Assembly: GCA_029261895.1 (NCBI GenBank)
Contig: JAJDAK010000048.1
Location: forward strand, 96,155-160,154
Reading direction: 5' to 3'
Length of the DNA: 64,000 bases
DNA from: Deltaproteobacteria bacterium
GTDB taxonomy: Bacteria > Myxococcota_A > UBA9160 > SZUA-336
Of this stretch, positions 43,122 through 53,316 are shown in pieces. The notes under the pieces were generated by a model, which saw nothing but the letters and a program-made list of their open reading frames with translations, was not told where the DNA came from and did not search any database. Positions within the stretch are counted from its first letter, which is position 1, and the number at the start of each line of letters is the position of its first letter. The position numbers were made by a program, and so were the translations under genes.

Positions 43122-45514
43122 GGCATCACCTCAATGCCAAATGCATGACGCAGTACTTCATCCACAGTCTCGACGCGTTCGATCTTCATAGCACCCAAGC
43201 GTTCCCCCGGAATTTCGACTAGGTCTTTCTCGTTACGTGCGGGTATCAAAACGCGCGAGAGTCCGGCGCGTTTTGCGGCCAATACCTTTTCCTTTATACC
43301 GCCTACAGGCAATACCTTGCCCCTGAGTGTAATTTCACCCGTCATCGCGAGATCGGGAGGAACCGGCCGATCCAATAGCAAACTCGCCAGAGCGGTGACA
43401 ATCGCGATGCCTGCACTCGGTCCATCCTTTGGCGTCCCACCCGACGGCACATGAATGTGAAGATCGCTCTCGCGAAAAACCTTTTCATCTAAACCGAGTT
43501 CTTCAGCGAAACTTCTGACCAATGTGATTGCAGTTTCCGCCGACTCGCGCATCACATCACCCAACGAGCCCGTGATCTTGACCTTGCCTCGGCCGGGCAT
43601 ACGCGTCGCCTCGATAAACAAAATGCCACCCCCCGCTTGGCTCACACTGAGGCCAACAGAAACGCCCGGAAGCTGGACACGACCTGCGACTTCAGGTTCG
43701 AATCGTACCGGACCCAGCATGCTCCTGACTTCAACAGGCCCGATCGCTTTCGGTAGGCTTTTCTCATCGACCACCCGTCGGGCAATTTTCCGCGCGGTCT
43801 TACCCAGTTCACGTTCCAAATTGCGCACACCTGCCTCGCGCGTGTAGCCGCTGATGATCAGGCGCAAACCTTCATCGGTGAGCTCCGGCGCCAAATCTTC
43901 GACACCGTTGCGCTTCAACTGTCGCGGCACCAGATACTGCCGCGCGATCTGAAGCTTATCTTCCTCGGTGTAGCCGGGTACCTCGATGACTTCCATACGA
44001 TCGCGCAGCGGAGGCGGAATGGTTTCCAACATATTGGCGGTCGCGATAAAGAGAACGTTCGACAAATCGAACGGCACTTCCAAGTAGTGATCGCTGAAAC
44101 TATGGTTTTGCTCCGGGTCCAAGACTTCGAGCAACGCCGACGCGGGATCACCGCGAAAATCTGCACCGAGTTTATCGATTTCGTCCAGCATCATGACGGG
44201 GTTGGCGGCACCCACCCGCTTCATCGTTTGAATGATGCGTCCCGGCATTGAACCTACGTATGTGCGACGATGGCCACGGATCTCAGCTTCATCTCTGACA
44301 CCGCCGAGCGAGATCCGCGCGAACTCGCGTCCAATGGCTCGCGCGATCGATCGCCCGAGTGAGGTTTTTCCGGTGCCGGGCGGCCCAACGAAGCAAAGAA
44401 TGGGTCCACGCATATCACGTTTGAGTTTCAAGACCGCCAGATATTCGAGGATGCGTTCCTTGACCTTCTCAAGTCCATAGTGGTCTTCCTCGAGAATTTT
44501 GCGGGCATCAGCCACATCGATTTCATCGCGAGAAACCACGTTCCACGGAAGATCCAAGATCCACTCCACATAGTTACGAAGTGTGCCTGCTTCCATCGCG
44601 CCGGGTGGCAGCGCCGCAAGTCGACCGAGCTCCCGCTCAGTTTGCTCTCGAACTTCTTCCGGCAAAACCAAATCGTTCAAACGCTTTCGCAATTGCTCGA
44701 CAATATCTGCGGAACTTTCAAACTCTCCGAGTTGTTTTCGAATCGCGCGCGCTTGTTCGCGCAGCACGTATTCACGCTGGTTCTTGGTCAACTCCTCTTG
44801 AACCTGCTCACGAATCTCGCCTTCGAGACGCTTCACTTCCTGCTCGCGAGCAAGAAGTTCGGATAGGCGTTCCAGGCGTTGGCGAACATCGAGCGTTTCG
44901 AGCAGTGCTTGACGATCCTCCAGACTTAGGCTCAGATTGGCCGCAACGACATCGGTAAGCGCGGCCGAGTCTTCAAGCCCCTGCACCATCGTCTGAACCG
45001 GTTCGGAGATCGTCGAGGAATTTTCGGCGATCTGCACGAATTGATTGCTCACGTTGCGATGCAGCGCCTCAATTTCAATCCCGGGCTGGAGCCGGTCGTA
45101 GAGTAGTTCCGCACGCGCGCTCAAATACGGTTCGGTGCTCTCATATGCACCTATCCGCACGCGTCGCATGCCCTGCACCCAAATGCGCTGATCGCCGTCC
45201 TCCGATGTGACGACCCGAAGCACCCGCACGATAGTACCGAGCTGGTGCAGATCATCGGGACCGGGCTCTTTGATATCTGGCGATTTCGCAGCAACCGCCA
45301 CCAGCACACGCCGGCCCGCGACCGCGTCTTCGACCAAGCGTCGCGCACGATCCGTGGTCACGAGCATCGGTGTAACGACCAACGGAAAAAGTACGGTATT
45401 GCGCAAAGGCAAAACCGGCAGGACCTCTGGCAGATTCTGCAAAACCGCGGACGTAGCTTCGCTTAGCTCTTCCGCCGCTTCGAGGATCTCCTCAGCCGGG
45501 TCATCGGATGTCAT
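43118..45514 (-). CDS. lon: ATP-dependent protease Lon
   Basis: Lon unfolds and degrades misfolded and regulatory proteins in the cytoplasm. The N-terminal LAN domain starts at LPVLPLRNTVLFP. The AAA+ module has Walker A GPPGTGKTSLG (about residues 377-387) and Walker B in NPVMMLDEIDKLG. The protease domain has the catalytic Ser in PKDGPSAGIAIVTALAS and the Lys in GGIKEKVLAAKRAGL. The 798-aa length is standard. An acidic stretch of about 25 residues precedes the conserved N-terminus. It starts 17 bp after dnaK, so a chaperone and protease share one transcript, consistent with heat-shock control, although no clear sigma-32 promoter was seen. Confidence 0.97.
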   Translation of the reverse strand: MTSDDPAEEILEAAEELSEATSAVLQNLPEVLPVLPLRNTVLFPLVVTPMLVTTDRARRLVEDAVAGRRVLVAVAAKSPDIKEPGPDDLHQLGTIVRVLRVVTSEDGDQRIWVQGMRRVRIGAYESTEPYLSARAELLYDRLQPGIEIEALHRNVSNQFVQIAENSSTISEPVQTMVQGLEDSAALTDVVAANLSLSLEDRQALLETLDVRQRLERLSELLAREQEVKRLEGEIREQVQEELTKNQREYVLREQARAIRKQLGEFESSADIVEQLRKRLNDLVLPEEVREQTERELGRLAALPPGAMEAGTLRNYVEWILDLPWNVVSRDEIDVADARKILEEDHYGLEKVKERILEYLAVLKLKRDMRGPILCFVGPPGTGKTSLGRSIARAIGREFARISLGGVRDEAEIRGHRRTYVGSMPGRIIQTMKRVGAANPVMMLDEIDKLGADFRGDPASALLEVLDPEQNHSFSDHYLEVPFDLSNVLFIATANMLETIPPPLRDRMEVIEVPGYTEEDKLQIARQYLVPRQLKRNGVEDLAPELTDEGLRLIISGYTREAGVRNLERELGKTARKIARRVVDEKSLPKAIGPVEVRSMLGPVRFEPEVAGRVQLPGVSVGLSVSQAGGGILFIEATRMPGRGKVKITGSLGDVMRESAETAITLVRSFAEELGLDEKVFRESDLHIHVPSGGTPKDGPSAGIAIVTALASLLLDRPVPPDLAMTGEITLRGKVLPVGGIKEKVLAAKRAGLSRVLIPARNEKDLVEIPGERLGAMKIERVETVDEVLRHAFGIEVMP

Positions 45515-45531
45515 GAATTCCTGCGTTTCCG

Positions 45532-47430
45532 CTACTTCTCTTCGGTGAACTCGGCGTCGACCACGTCCTCATCACCTTCCGCAGCGGCAGCGGTATCGGC
45601 ACCCTCAGCACTCTGCTGAGCTTCCGTTTCTTTCTCGTATAACGCTTGGCTCACCTTATGCGTTGCCGCTTGGAGGGACTCAGCCGCCGACTTGAGTTCG
45701 TCGAGGGTCGTTTCATCTTTTGCAAGCACGTCTTTGGTCGAGGTAATCGCCGCTTCCAACGCAGAGAGATCACCCACAGGAATCTTCTCCCGATGTTCGT
45801 TCACCAACTTCTCAGATTCGTAAACACCACCATCCAGCGTATTGCGCAAATCGATCTTCTCGCGGCGTTCCTTATCGTCCGTCGCATGGGCTTCAGCGTC
45901 ACGCACCATCTGATCGATCTCGCCCTGATCCAATCCGCTTGAACCTTCGATCCGAATCGACTGTTCCTTACCCGACGCCTTATCTTTCGCCGAGACCGCA
46001 AGAATTCCATTCGCATCGATGTCGAATGTCACTTCAACCTGCGGCACGCCGCGTGGCGCAGGCGGAAGCCCATCGAGGATGAACCGACCTAGACTACGGT
46101 TATCCACCGACATTTCGCGCTCGCCCTGGAGCACGTGAATTTCCACCTGAGGTTGGTTATCCGCGGCGGTCGAAAAGACCTGCGAACGTTTGGTCGGAAT
46201 GGTCGTGTTCTTATCAATCAATTTCGTCATCACGCCACCGAGCGTCTCGATTCCGAGCGACAACGGTGTGACGTCCAGTAACAGCACATCTTTGACATCA
46301 CCGGTCAGCACGCCGGCTTGAATCGCCGCGCCGACCGCAACGACTTCATCTGGATTCACACCGCGATTCGGCTCCTTGCCAAAGAATTCCGACACCAACG
46401 CCTGGACTCGCGGAATGCGTGTTGAACCACCCACTAACACGACATCATCGATATCGCCGGGTTCTAGTCCAGCATCTTTGCAAGCGAGTCGAACGGGATC
46501 GAGCGTCCGCGACACCAAGTCGTCCACCAACTGCTCAAACTTCGAGCGGCTGAGCTTGATGTTCATGTGCTTGGGTCCGGACTGATCCGCCGTGATGTAT
46601 GGCAGATTGATCTCGGATTCCGTCACGCCCGAAAGTTCGATCTTGGCTTTCTCTGCGCCTTCCTTGAGGCGTTGCATCGCCATCGGATCCTTCGAAAGGT
46701 CGACACCCTGATCCTTCTTAAACTCTTCGATCAGGTACTTGATGATTCGATCATCAAAATCGTCACCGCCAAGGTGCGTGTCACCACTGGTTGAAAGCAC
46801 TTCAACTGTGTTGTCACCCACTTCGAGAATTGAAATATCGAAGGTTCCTCCACCGAGATCGTAGACCGCGATTTTTTCTTCGGTCTTCTTATCCAGGGAG
46901 TAGGCGAGCGATGCCGCTGTGGGCTCATTCACGAGCCGCAAAATCTCAAGACCCGCGATCGTACCTGCATCCTTGGTCGCTTGACGTTGCGCATCGTTGA
47001 AGTAAGCCGGCACGGTGAGTACCGCTTGCGAGACGGTCTCGCCTAAGTACGCTTCCGCAGCTCCCTTCAACTTCTGCAACACCATGGCGGAAATTTCCGG
47101 CGGCGTGTAGGTGTTCCCCTGCGCCTCGACCGCGGCCACTCCGTTCTTTCCGGGCACGACCTTATAGGGAACCAAATCTGCTTCCGTCGTTACTTCCGAA
47201 ACCTGTCGACCCATGAAACGCTTGATCGAAAAAATGGTGTTTTCTGGATTGGTCACCGCTTGGCGCCGAGCAATCTGACCCACCAATCTTTGGCCATCCT
47301 TTGTAAACGCCACGACGGAAGGTGTGGTCCGGCCACCTTCTTCATTCGGGATCACCTTGGCTTCTCCGCCTTCCATCACCGCAACGACAGAATTCGTCGT
47401 GCCCAAATCGATCCCAATCACCTTGCCCAT
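45532..47430 (-). CDS. dnaK: Molecular chaperone DnaK (Hsp70)
   Basis: DnaK binds unfolded proteins and folds them in cycles driven by ATP. The nucleotide-binding domain shows [17 protein letters not shown], the linker-proximal [19 protein letters not shown] and the phosphate motif [16 protein letters not shown]. The substrate-binding domain follows ([19 protein letters not shown]). The tail is acidic and ends DAEFTEEK. The 632-aa length is normal. GGAAGGA precedes ATG 47430. Neither grpE nor dnaJ is adjacent; instead lon, an OmpA lipoprotein and metabolic genes follow on the same strand. No CIRCE element or clear heat-shock promoter was recognised in the 59-bp upstream gap. Confidence 0.98.
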   Translation of the reverse strand: MGKVIGIDLGTTNSVVAVMEGGEAKVIPNEEGGRTTPSVVAFTKDGQRLVGQIARRQAVTNPENTIFSIKRFMGRQVSEVTTEADLVPYKVVPGKNGVAAVEAQGNTYTPPEISAMVLQKLKGAAEAYLGETVSQAVLTVPAYFNDAQRQATKDAGTIAGLEILRLVNEPTAASLAYSLDKKTEEKIAVYDLGGGTFDISILEVGDNTVEVLSTSGDTHLGGDDFDDRIIKYLIEEFKKDQGVDLSKDPMAMQRLKEGAEKAKIELSGVTESEINLPYITADQSGPKHMNIKLSRSKFEQLVDDLVSRTLDPVRLACKDAGLEPGDIDDVVLVGGSTRIPRVQALVSEFFGKEPNRGVNPDEVVAVGAAIQAGVLTGDVKDVLLLDVTPLSLGIETLGGVMTKLIDKNTTIPTKRSQVFSTAADNQPQVEIHVLQGEREMSVDNRSLGRFILDGLPPAPRGVPQVEVTFDIDANGILAVSAKDKASGKEQSIRIEGSSGLDQGEIDQMVRDAEAHATDDKERREKIDLRNTLDGGVYESEKLVNEHREKIPVGDLSALEAAITSTKDVLAKDETTLDELKSAAESLQAATHKVSQALYEKETEAQQSAEGADTAAAAEGDEDVVDAEFTEEK

Positions 47431-47489
47431 GGCTCATCCTTCCGTTAAAAAACCGTTGCTTTTCAAATACTTAGAGGTCCAAAGCCGAT

Positions 47490-47957
47490 CTAACCTAAAC
47501 CCGGACCCGGCGCTGTCAAACGCTCCGCGCGATCAAGAGATGGCAGCGGTCGAATACGAAAACTGACTTCCAGGTGATCCTCAAGCCATTGCCGTGTAAG
47601 CCGGCTCGGACCGAAGATCTCGATGCGCAGGCGATTTTCGCCGTCGCGCGGAATCACCAACGAACCGGCTGCGCCGTTGGCAGCGCGTGTCAAACGGCGT
47701 GTCACATCCTCATCATTGAGCAAACAGCGAAATGTATGCACAGCGGCACGATCCTCGAACGGAAAAGACACGAGAACCTCGATCGCGCCGTCACTGAACT
47801 GTTGGTCCCCTACGGGTAAATACAGCTCCATGAGCGGCCCTCCCCAGTGAATCAAGCGCCGCGTATGAACACTCCATTCAGGCTTTGCATAGACGACAGC
47901 GACCGTCATAGCGGCGGCCAAACAACCCAAACCGAATATTGCTAGGCGCTTTCCCAT
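47490..47957 (-). CDS. Membrane-anchored or exported protein of unknown function
   Basis: I do not recognise this gene. The 155-aa product begins with a signal-like segment (LAIFGLGCLAAAMTVAVVYA), so it is probably exported or anchored with the rest in the periplasm. The remainder is beta-rich, with LMELYLPVGDQQFSDGAIEV and RLRIEIFGPSR; this looks like a small immunoglobulin-type beta sandwich, a weak suggestion. ATG 47957 is chosen because AAGGA lies five bases upstream; the longer frame to 48041 lacks this. It sits between the divergent type II secretion operon and dnaK, 59 bp upstream of the latter, and may be co-transcribed with it. Confidence 0.65.
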   Translation of the reverse strand: MGKRLAIFGLGCLAAAMTVAVVYAKPEWSVHTRRLIHWGGPLMELYLPVGDQQFSDGAIEVLVSFPFEDRAAVHTFRCLLNDEDVTRRLTRAANGAAGSLVIPRDGENRLRIEIFGPSRLTRQWLEDHLEVSFRIRPLPSLDRAERLTAPGPGLG

Positions 47958-48077
47958 CCCATCCTTAACCGCTGCCGCTTTCTTGCCGATGTTTGATGCG
48001 CGACAAAACCATGGCCGTGCGTTGCGACCGGCCGCGGCCATGCGTAAACTTGATTGGAATCATTGGGGATTTTTGGA

Positions 48078-48099
48078 CGAACCGCCAGCAAGCGGTTCG
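48078..48099 (+). promoter_or_regulatory. Perfect hairpin upstream of gspC
   Basis: CGAACCGC and GCGGTTCG form a perfect 8-bp stem around the loop CAGCAA, ending 15 bases before the gspC ATG (48115). It could be an operator dyad or a leader structure near the ribosome binding site (GAGG). The function is inferred from position only. Confidence 0.45.
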
Positions 48100-48114
48100 A
48101 GACTTTGAGGCTGC

Positions 48115-49089
48115 ATGCTGCTCCGTTATGCACTGACATCGCTGCAGATCGCGCTCGTCGCGGTATGCGGCTACCTATTCTACGGAACGGGGGCGGTCCT
48201 CATCGGGTCAGAGGAGCTACCAGCGTGGCAACGCGATCAGGCCAACCGGCCCGAGCCGGAGTCACATGCGGACATCTTTAGCGTGATCGCGAAACGAAAC
48301 CTGTTCAAAACCCCGGATAAACCGTTGCCGGTCGAGCCCGAACCGGAACCCCAAGAAGATTTGGAAGAAACGGAGCTTCGAATCAAATTGATCGGCACAG
48401 GGGCAACAGATGACCCAACGTTCGCGATTGCGGTGCTTGAAGATCAGGTCGCGAACAAACGGCACTCGATGCGAATTGGGGATGTCATCCAAACGGCTGA
48501 GCTCGTGAGCATCACGCGGCGCCGCGTAGTGATCGAGAACAACGGTAAGCGCCAGGCCGTGTCGATGGAAGACGAAGACGATAAAAAGCCTCAGACGGCG
48601 TCCAATACACGCGTCAAACCTCGAGCCAACACACGGGGCGCGGCCCGAAGGCGCGGACGCGGCCAGCAGCGCAAACAACTCTCGGACCGCATTCGTGAGA
48701 TCACTCAGCAAGGTGCGAACAAGCAGGCCGGTGGCCTTCAACCCGGAGCACTTCCACTTGAATTGCCAGAAAAAGTCACGGGGCTTATGGAACAAGCGAA
48801 TTTCCGCCCTTCCTTCGGCGAGGACGGTCAGATTAACGGCATCGCCATCAGCAACGTCAAGCCGGGCAGCGCGCTTGCGGATGCAGGCATTCGCGATGGT
48901 GACCAGGTGCTTGAAGTCAACGGACGCGAATTGAAAGGACCGGAGGATCTACCCGCACTGCTAGCGGATTTCTCACAACCAAAAGCCCCACAGGTACAGG
49001 GCGGCACAGTACCACCTGGGGGCGCCGGCGGACCCACCTGCGTGCGAGTTCGCGGTGAAGATGGCAACGAATCGGAGCACTGCTTCTAA
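48115..49089 (+). CDS. gspC: Type II secretion system inner-membrane protein GspC
   Basis: GspC connects the inner-membrane platform to the secretin. A single N-terminal membrane segment (LQIALVAVCGYLFYGTGAVL) precedes the HR domain (IAKRNLFKTPDKPLPVEPEP, then RIKLIGTG and AIAVLEDQ). A basic low-complexity linker (RGAARRRGRGQQRKQ) and a C-terminal PDZ domain (AISNVKPGSALADAGIRDGD) follow. A Pro/Gly-rich tail ends the chain. The 324-aa length is typical for GspC with a PDZ domain. It is the first gene of the operon and shares its last base with the first of gspD. A perfect hairpin lies in its leader. Confidence 0.93.
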   Translation: MLLRYALTSLQIALVAVCGYLFYGTGAVLIGSEELPAWQRDQANRPEPESHADIFSVIAKRNLFKTPDKPLPVEPEPEPQEDLEETELRIKLIGTGATDDPTFAIAVLEDQVANKRHSMRIGDVIQTAELVSITRRRVVIENNGKRQAVSMEDEDDKKPQTASNTRVKPRANTRGAARRRGRGQQRKQLSDRIREITQQGANKQAGGLQPGALPLELPEKVTGLMEQANFRPSFGEDGQINGIAISNVKPGSALADAGIRDGDQVLEVNGRELKGPEDLPALLADFSQPKAPQVQGGTVPPGGAGGPTCVRVRGEDGNESEHCF

Positions 49090-51569
49090 TGCTTCGAGTT
49101 CTATCCATCAGCGCTTTCCTCTCGCTCCTCATCGCGCATTCAGCGCACGCCCAACTTCCCGAAGAGTGCGTGCGACCCCCGCGTGATCATCAAATCGCGA
49201 TGGACTTCCAGGAAGTCGAACTCGCCGATGTGATCGCGTTCATGAGTAAGCTCAGCTGCCGTAACTTTCTCTTCGACGAAACAGTGCGCGGGCGGGTAAC
49301 GGTGGTTTCGCCTAAGCGCATCACCATTCGCGAAGCCGAACGCGTTTTCGAATCGATTCTGCAGGTCAAAGGCTTCACCACGGTCGAAGGTCCCGGTCAA
49401 GTCACCAAGATCGTGCCTCTCCGGCAGGCCAAGGAATCCGCCATCAGCACCGGAGTCGCGGAAGGCACACTGGCTAATCGAGACCTCTTTATCACACGAC
49501 TGTTACCGCTTCAGTTCGTGAAGGCCGCCGCGATCAACGCCACGTTGCGTCCGTTGATCTCCAAAGACGCCAACCTCATCGCCTACGCGCCGACCAACAC
49601 ACTGATCATCACCGATACCTCGGCCAACATTCGACGCTTGATGTCGATCTTGGCAGAAATCGACGTCGCGACTTACCAGGAACAGATTCGTATCATTCCG
49701 ATCGAGTACGCCGACGCCGCGAGCATCACGCAACACCTCCAGCAAATTTTTGGCGGCTCTCAGACCCGCGGCCGCGGATCGGCAGCCGCGACACCACGCG
49801 CACCCGCGCGTCCGCGTCGGGGCACCGCCGCTCCGACGGTACCCGCCGCGCAGGCATCGCTACAGGGCTCGGAGCCACGCTTTATCACGGATCAGCGCAC
49901 CAACTCGGTGATCGTGATCGCGACCCAAGCCACACTCGACCAGGTCGATCACCTGATCGGAATCTTGGATTTCAAACGCAAAGGCAGCGGGCGGATTCAC
50001 GTGTACCGCCTACAGAATGCGGATGCAGAAGAAATGTCTGCAACCTTGGCGAGCCTCGCTTCCGGTGGCGGCGCGCGCCCAGCCGCGGTAGGTGGTGCCG
50101 GCGCAGCGGGTGGCGCGGGTGCGGCACAAGCCGTGGCCGATCTCGGTGCGGGCGTTCGCATCACCGCAGACGCGCCGACGAATTCGCTGATCATCCAAGC
50201 GAATTCCGAAGGCTTCAATGCCATTCAGGAAGTCATCGATGCGCTCGATGTCCGCCGTCCACAGGTTCTCGTTGAAGGCCTCATCATGGAAGTCGATATC
50301 GACGAAACCATGGCGCTCGGCGGTGGCTTCCTCTACCAGAGCATTCTCAACAGCGATGACGATACACGCATCGTGCTCGGCTCGGACACAGGTGTCGGAA
50401 CCACCGACTCCACGTTTGGGAGTATCGAGGGCGACCCGAGTACATCGCCCGGGAGTTTCACGACCGCGGTCCTTGGCAAGACGATGAACGTCCTTACGTC
50501 CGATGGAACGACAATCCGTCTTCCTGTAATCCAAGCCGTGATCACCGCGCGCGCCGATGATGCCGATACAAACATTATCTCTGCACCGGTGATCCTGACG
50601 GCGGACAACGAAGAAGCACAGATCATTGTCGGTGACAATATTCCGGTTCCGACCAGCAGACTACAGACTGCAGACCCTGGGGCGAGTGACGGATTTCAAA
50701 CTTCACAGAACATCGAGCGACGCGACGTGGGTGTCACCCTGCGTGTCACGCCACAGATCAGTGAAGGCGACACCGTTCGATTGGATATTTTCCAAGAGAT
50801 CAGCGAAGTCACCGGGCAAGACTCTTCACTTGGGCCTACGACAAGCACACGCACGGTTGAAAACACGGTTTACGTACGAGACGGCGAAGCCGTCATGATC
50901 GGTGGAATCATTCGCGATAAACTCACACTGAGCGATTCCAAGGTTCCGTTCCTCGGCGACATTCCTATCCTCGGCTGGGCATTCAAGAGCAGCACCGAAA
51001 CGATCGACAAGACCAATCTAATCGTCGTTTTAACGCCGCATATCGTGCGCGACCCAGAAGATATCAAACGTCTCACGGTGGAAAACCGCGAGAAGTTCCG
51101 CAATTCTGCCGGCGACGCGCGCGGGTTTAGCGCGCGTCAAGAGGAAGACCGGGAGCGTGCAGAGAAGGCGGGCCTGGATCTACCTGATGATACAAACCCT
51201 GTTCGCCGCAAACTTACCGAGCATCAAGGACGCTATCCGACCGAAGCCTTACCTGCTCTGCGCCATGAGCATGACAAGCGGGAGCGCGAGCGCCTGAGCG
51301 AAATCGATTCACTGAAAGACGCTGACACAAGCCGCGGACAGTTTCTGGTTCAGGTCACACTCTTTCGGCGAGCCAACGAGGCAGTGCTGTTTCTTGAGAA
51401 GCTCATTGACGCGGGCTACGACGGAACAATTTTGTCTCGCACCGACAACAACAATACCCATCACCTCATTCAACTCGGACCCTATGCCACTCAGGACAAA
51501 GCTCATCACGTAGCGCGAACGCTTCGCGCAGATTACGACATGGCACCGGTCGTAATCGTGCAACCGTAG
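49089..51569 (+). CDS. gspD: Type II secretion secretin GspD with C-terminal SPOR-like domain
   Basis: GspD forms the outer-membrane channel through which folded proteins leave. After a signal peptide (cleavage near AHA-Q), the N0 domain (MDFQEVELADVIAFMSKLSC) and N1-N3 domains follow. Two low-complexity inserts interrupt N2/N3 loops (Arg/Pro/Ala-rich, then Gly/Ala-rich). The secretin core has the RRDVGVTLRVTPQISEGD, ENTVYVRDGEAVMIGGIIRD and VPFLGDIPILGWAF blocks. After the core, a charged linker leads to residues 750-826, which look like a SPOR domain (GQFLVQVTLFRRANEA, then HHLIQLGPYATQDKAHHVA). SPOR domains bind denuded peptidoglycan. This tail is not part of standard GspD, and no PulS-type pilotin gene is adjacent. 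Confidence 0.94.
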   Translation: MLRVLSISAFLSLLIAHSAHAQLPEECVRPPRDHQIAMDFQEVELADVIAFMSKLSCRNFLFDETVRGRVTVVSPKRITIREAERVFESILQVKGFTTVEGPGQVTKIVPLRQAKESAISTGVAEGTLANRDLFITRLLPLQFVKAAAINATLRPLISKDANLIAYAPTNTLIITDTSANIRRLMSILAEIDVATYQEQIRIIPIEYADAASITQHLQQIFGGSQTRGRGSAAATPRAPARPRRGTAAPTVPAAQASLQGSEPRFITDQRTNSVIVIATQATLDQVDHLIGILDFKRKGSGRIHVYRLQNADAEEMSATLASLASGGGARPAAVGGAGAAGGAGAAQAVADLGAGVRITADAPTNSLIIQANSEGFNAIQEVIDALDVRRPQVLVEGLIMEVDIDETMALGGGFLYQSILNSDDDTRIVLGSDTGVGTTDSTFGSIEGDPSTSPGSFTTAVLGKTMNVLTSDGTTIRLPVIQAVITARADDADTNIISAPVILTADNEEAQIIVGDNIPVPTSRLQTADPGASDGFQTSQNIERRDVGVTLRVTPQISEGDTVRLDIFQEISEVTGQDSSLGPTTSTRTVENTVYVRDGEAVMIGGIIRDKLTLSDSKVPFLGDIPILGWAFKSSTETIDKTNLIVVLTPHIVRDPEDIKRLTVENREKFRNSAGDARGFSARQEEDRERAEKAGLDLPDDTNPVRRKLTEHQGRYPTEALPALRHEHDKRERERLSEIDSLKDADTSRGQFLVQVTLFRRANEAVLFLEKLIDAGYDGTILSRTDNNNTHHLIQLGPYATQDKAHHVARTLRADYDMAPVVIVQP

Positions 51570-51578
51570 AGAGCCGCC

Positions 51579-53312
51579 ATGAGTGCACCCATCCAGCTCA
51601 ATCAAGCTCTGCTAGAACGCACTTCGCTGACTGAAGAGGGATTGGAGCAAGCGCTTCAAAAGCAAGAAGCCTCCGGGCGGCGCATCACCGATGTGCTGCT
51701 CGAAATGGACGTGGTTCCGGAATCCGAACTCTTAGCCGTCTTAGCGAGCATCTACTCGATGCCCATCCGTGATTCGCTCACGCCCGAAGACGTCGATGTT
51801 GAGCTCATTGCCAACCTACCGATCGCGTTCGCCAAAGCACATCGCATACTTCCAGTCCGACGCGACGGGAACCGCATTGAGGTCGCGATCGCAGACCCTT
51901 TGCTCACGGACCCTCTCGACGATTTGCGCCTGCTCTATCCCGGCGCGCATTGTGAACCTTTCCTGGTCAATCGGCGCGCGATCGTCACGTGTATCAACCA
52001 CGTCTACGACCAAGGCAGTTCGGCGGATGACGTCGCCGAAGGATTCAGTGAGGAAGATCTCGACGACCTGGCTTCCGAGATCATCCACGAGCCAGAAGAC
52101 TTGCTGGATTCGAACGAAGAAGGCGCACCTATCATTCGACTGGTGAATTCGCTCTTGCAACAAGCCGTCAAAGAACGCGCAAGTGACATTCACATCGAAC
52201 CGCATGAGCAGGAACTCGTCGTGCGTTTCCGCACCGATGACATTCTCTACGAACCGATTCGTCCACTACCCAAACGCCTGCAGCACGCCGTCACCTCACG
52301 CATCAAGGTCATGGGCAAGCTCGATATCGCCGAAAAACGCCTGCCCCAGGACGGCCGTATCGTGCTGAAGATCGCTGGCCGAGATTACGACGTGCGCCTC
52401 TCCACCGTTCCGACCCAAGCGGGCGAACGCTGTGTGTTGCGCCTGCTGCCGCGCACGCAGGAACTTTTGAGTATCGCGAAGATCGGGCTCGATGAGGAAT
52501 CGACCGCAACATTGAGCAAACTGATTCGCCGCACGAATGGGATCGTCTTGGTCACCGGACCCACGGGCTCCGGCAAGACGACCACGCTCTACGCGTCACT
52601 CGCGGATATCAACTCTTCGGATAAGAACATCATCACGATCGAAGATCCTGTCGAAATTCGTCTCGCGGGTGTGGGTCAGATCGAAGTCAAACCGCAGATC
52701 GGACTCACCTTTGCCGCCGGACTTCGGTCCGTGCTTCGCCAAGATCCGAACGTGATTCTCGTCGGTGAGATTCGCGATTTGGAAACCGCAGAAATCGCAA
52801 TTCAGGCGAGTCTCACCGGTCACTTGGTGTTTTCCACTTTGCATACCAACGACGCCGCAGGTGCGATTACCCGATTGATCGACATGGGTGTAGAGCCCTT
52901 TCTCATTGGCTCCTCACTGGTGGCGTCCCTCGCTCAGCGTTTGGTTCGGGTTCTTTGTGTTCATTGCAAAGAGCCTCATACACCCACCGATGAGGAGCTT
53001 CGTGAGCTCGGCATCTCCCGCGACGAGCTTCATGGGCGTGTGATCTACCAAGCTGTTGGCTGCACGGAATGCAACCAAACCGGCTATCGTGGAAGAACCG
53101 CGATCTTTGAGATCCTCGTCATCAACGATGCGATTCGCCAGCTAATTTCCCGTGGCATCGATTCAAAGACTATTCAAGAAACTGCGCGCAAACAGGGCAT
53201 GGTCCCCATGCGCAACTTCGGCGCCCGCAAGGTGCTTGAGGGTATCAGTACGGTTGCCGAGATCCTGCGTCAGACCGAAGAAGACGAGGTGATCTCGCCG
53301 GATCCGGTGTAG
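51579..53312 (+). CDS. gspE: Type II secretion ATPase GspE
   Basis: This hexameric cytoplasmic ATPase powers pseudopilus assembly. The N-terminal domain (about residues 1-150) resembles the MshEN-like fold, with SGRRITDVLLEMDVVPESEL. The core has DIHIEPHEQELVVRFR (Asp box), Walker A GPTGSGKTTTLYASL, and the Walker B region with QDPNVILVGEIRDLETAEIA. The His box is STLHTNDAAGAITRL. A zinc-binding four-Cys module follows (CVHC and CTEC around residues 465-500). The 577-aa length is typical. It lies 9 bp after gspD. Confidence 0.97.
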   Translation: MSAPIQLNQALLERTSLTEEGLEQALQKQEASGRRITDVLLEMDVVPESELLAVLASIYSMPIRDSLTPEDVDVELIANLPIAFAKAHRILPVRRDGNRIEVAIADPLLTDPLDDLRLLYPGAHCEPFLVNRRAIVTCINHVYDQGSSADDVAEGFSEEDLDDLASEIIHEPEDLLDSNEEGAPIIRLVNSLLQQAVKERASDIHIEPHEQELVVRFRTDDILYEPIRPLPKRLQHAVTSRIKVMGKLDIAEKRLPQDGRIVLKIAGRDYDVRLSTVPTQAGERCVLRLLPRTQELLSIAKIGLDEESTATLSKLIRRTNGIVLVTGPTGSGKTTTLYASLADINSSDKNIITIEDPVEIRLAGVGQIEVKPQIGLTFAAGLRSVLRQDPNVILVGEIRDLETAEIAIQASLTGHLVFSTLHTNDAAGAITRLIDMGVEPFLIGSSLVASLAQRLVRVLCVHCKEPHTPTDEELRELGISRDELHGRVIYQAVGCTECNQTGYRGRTAIFEILVINDAIRQLISRGIDSKTIQETARKQGMVPMRNFGARKVLEGISTVAEILRQTEEDEVISPDPV

Positions 53313-53316
53313 GACT

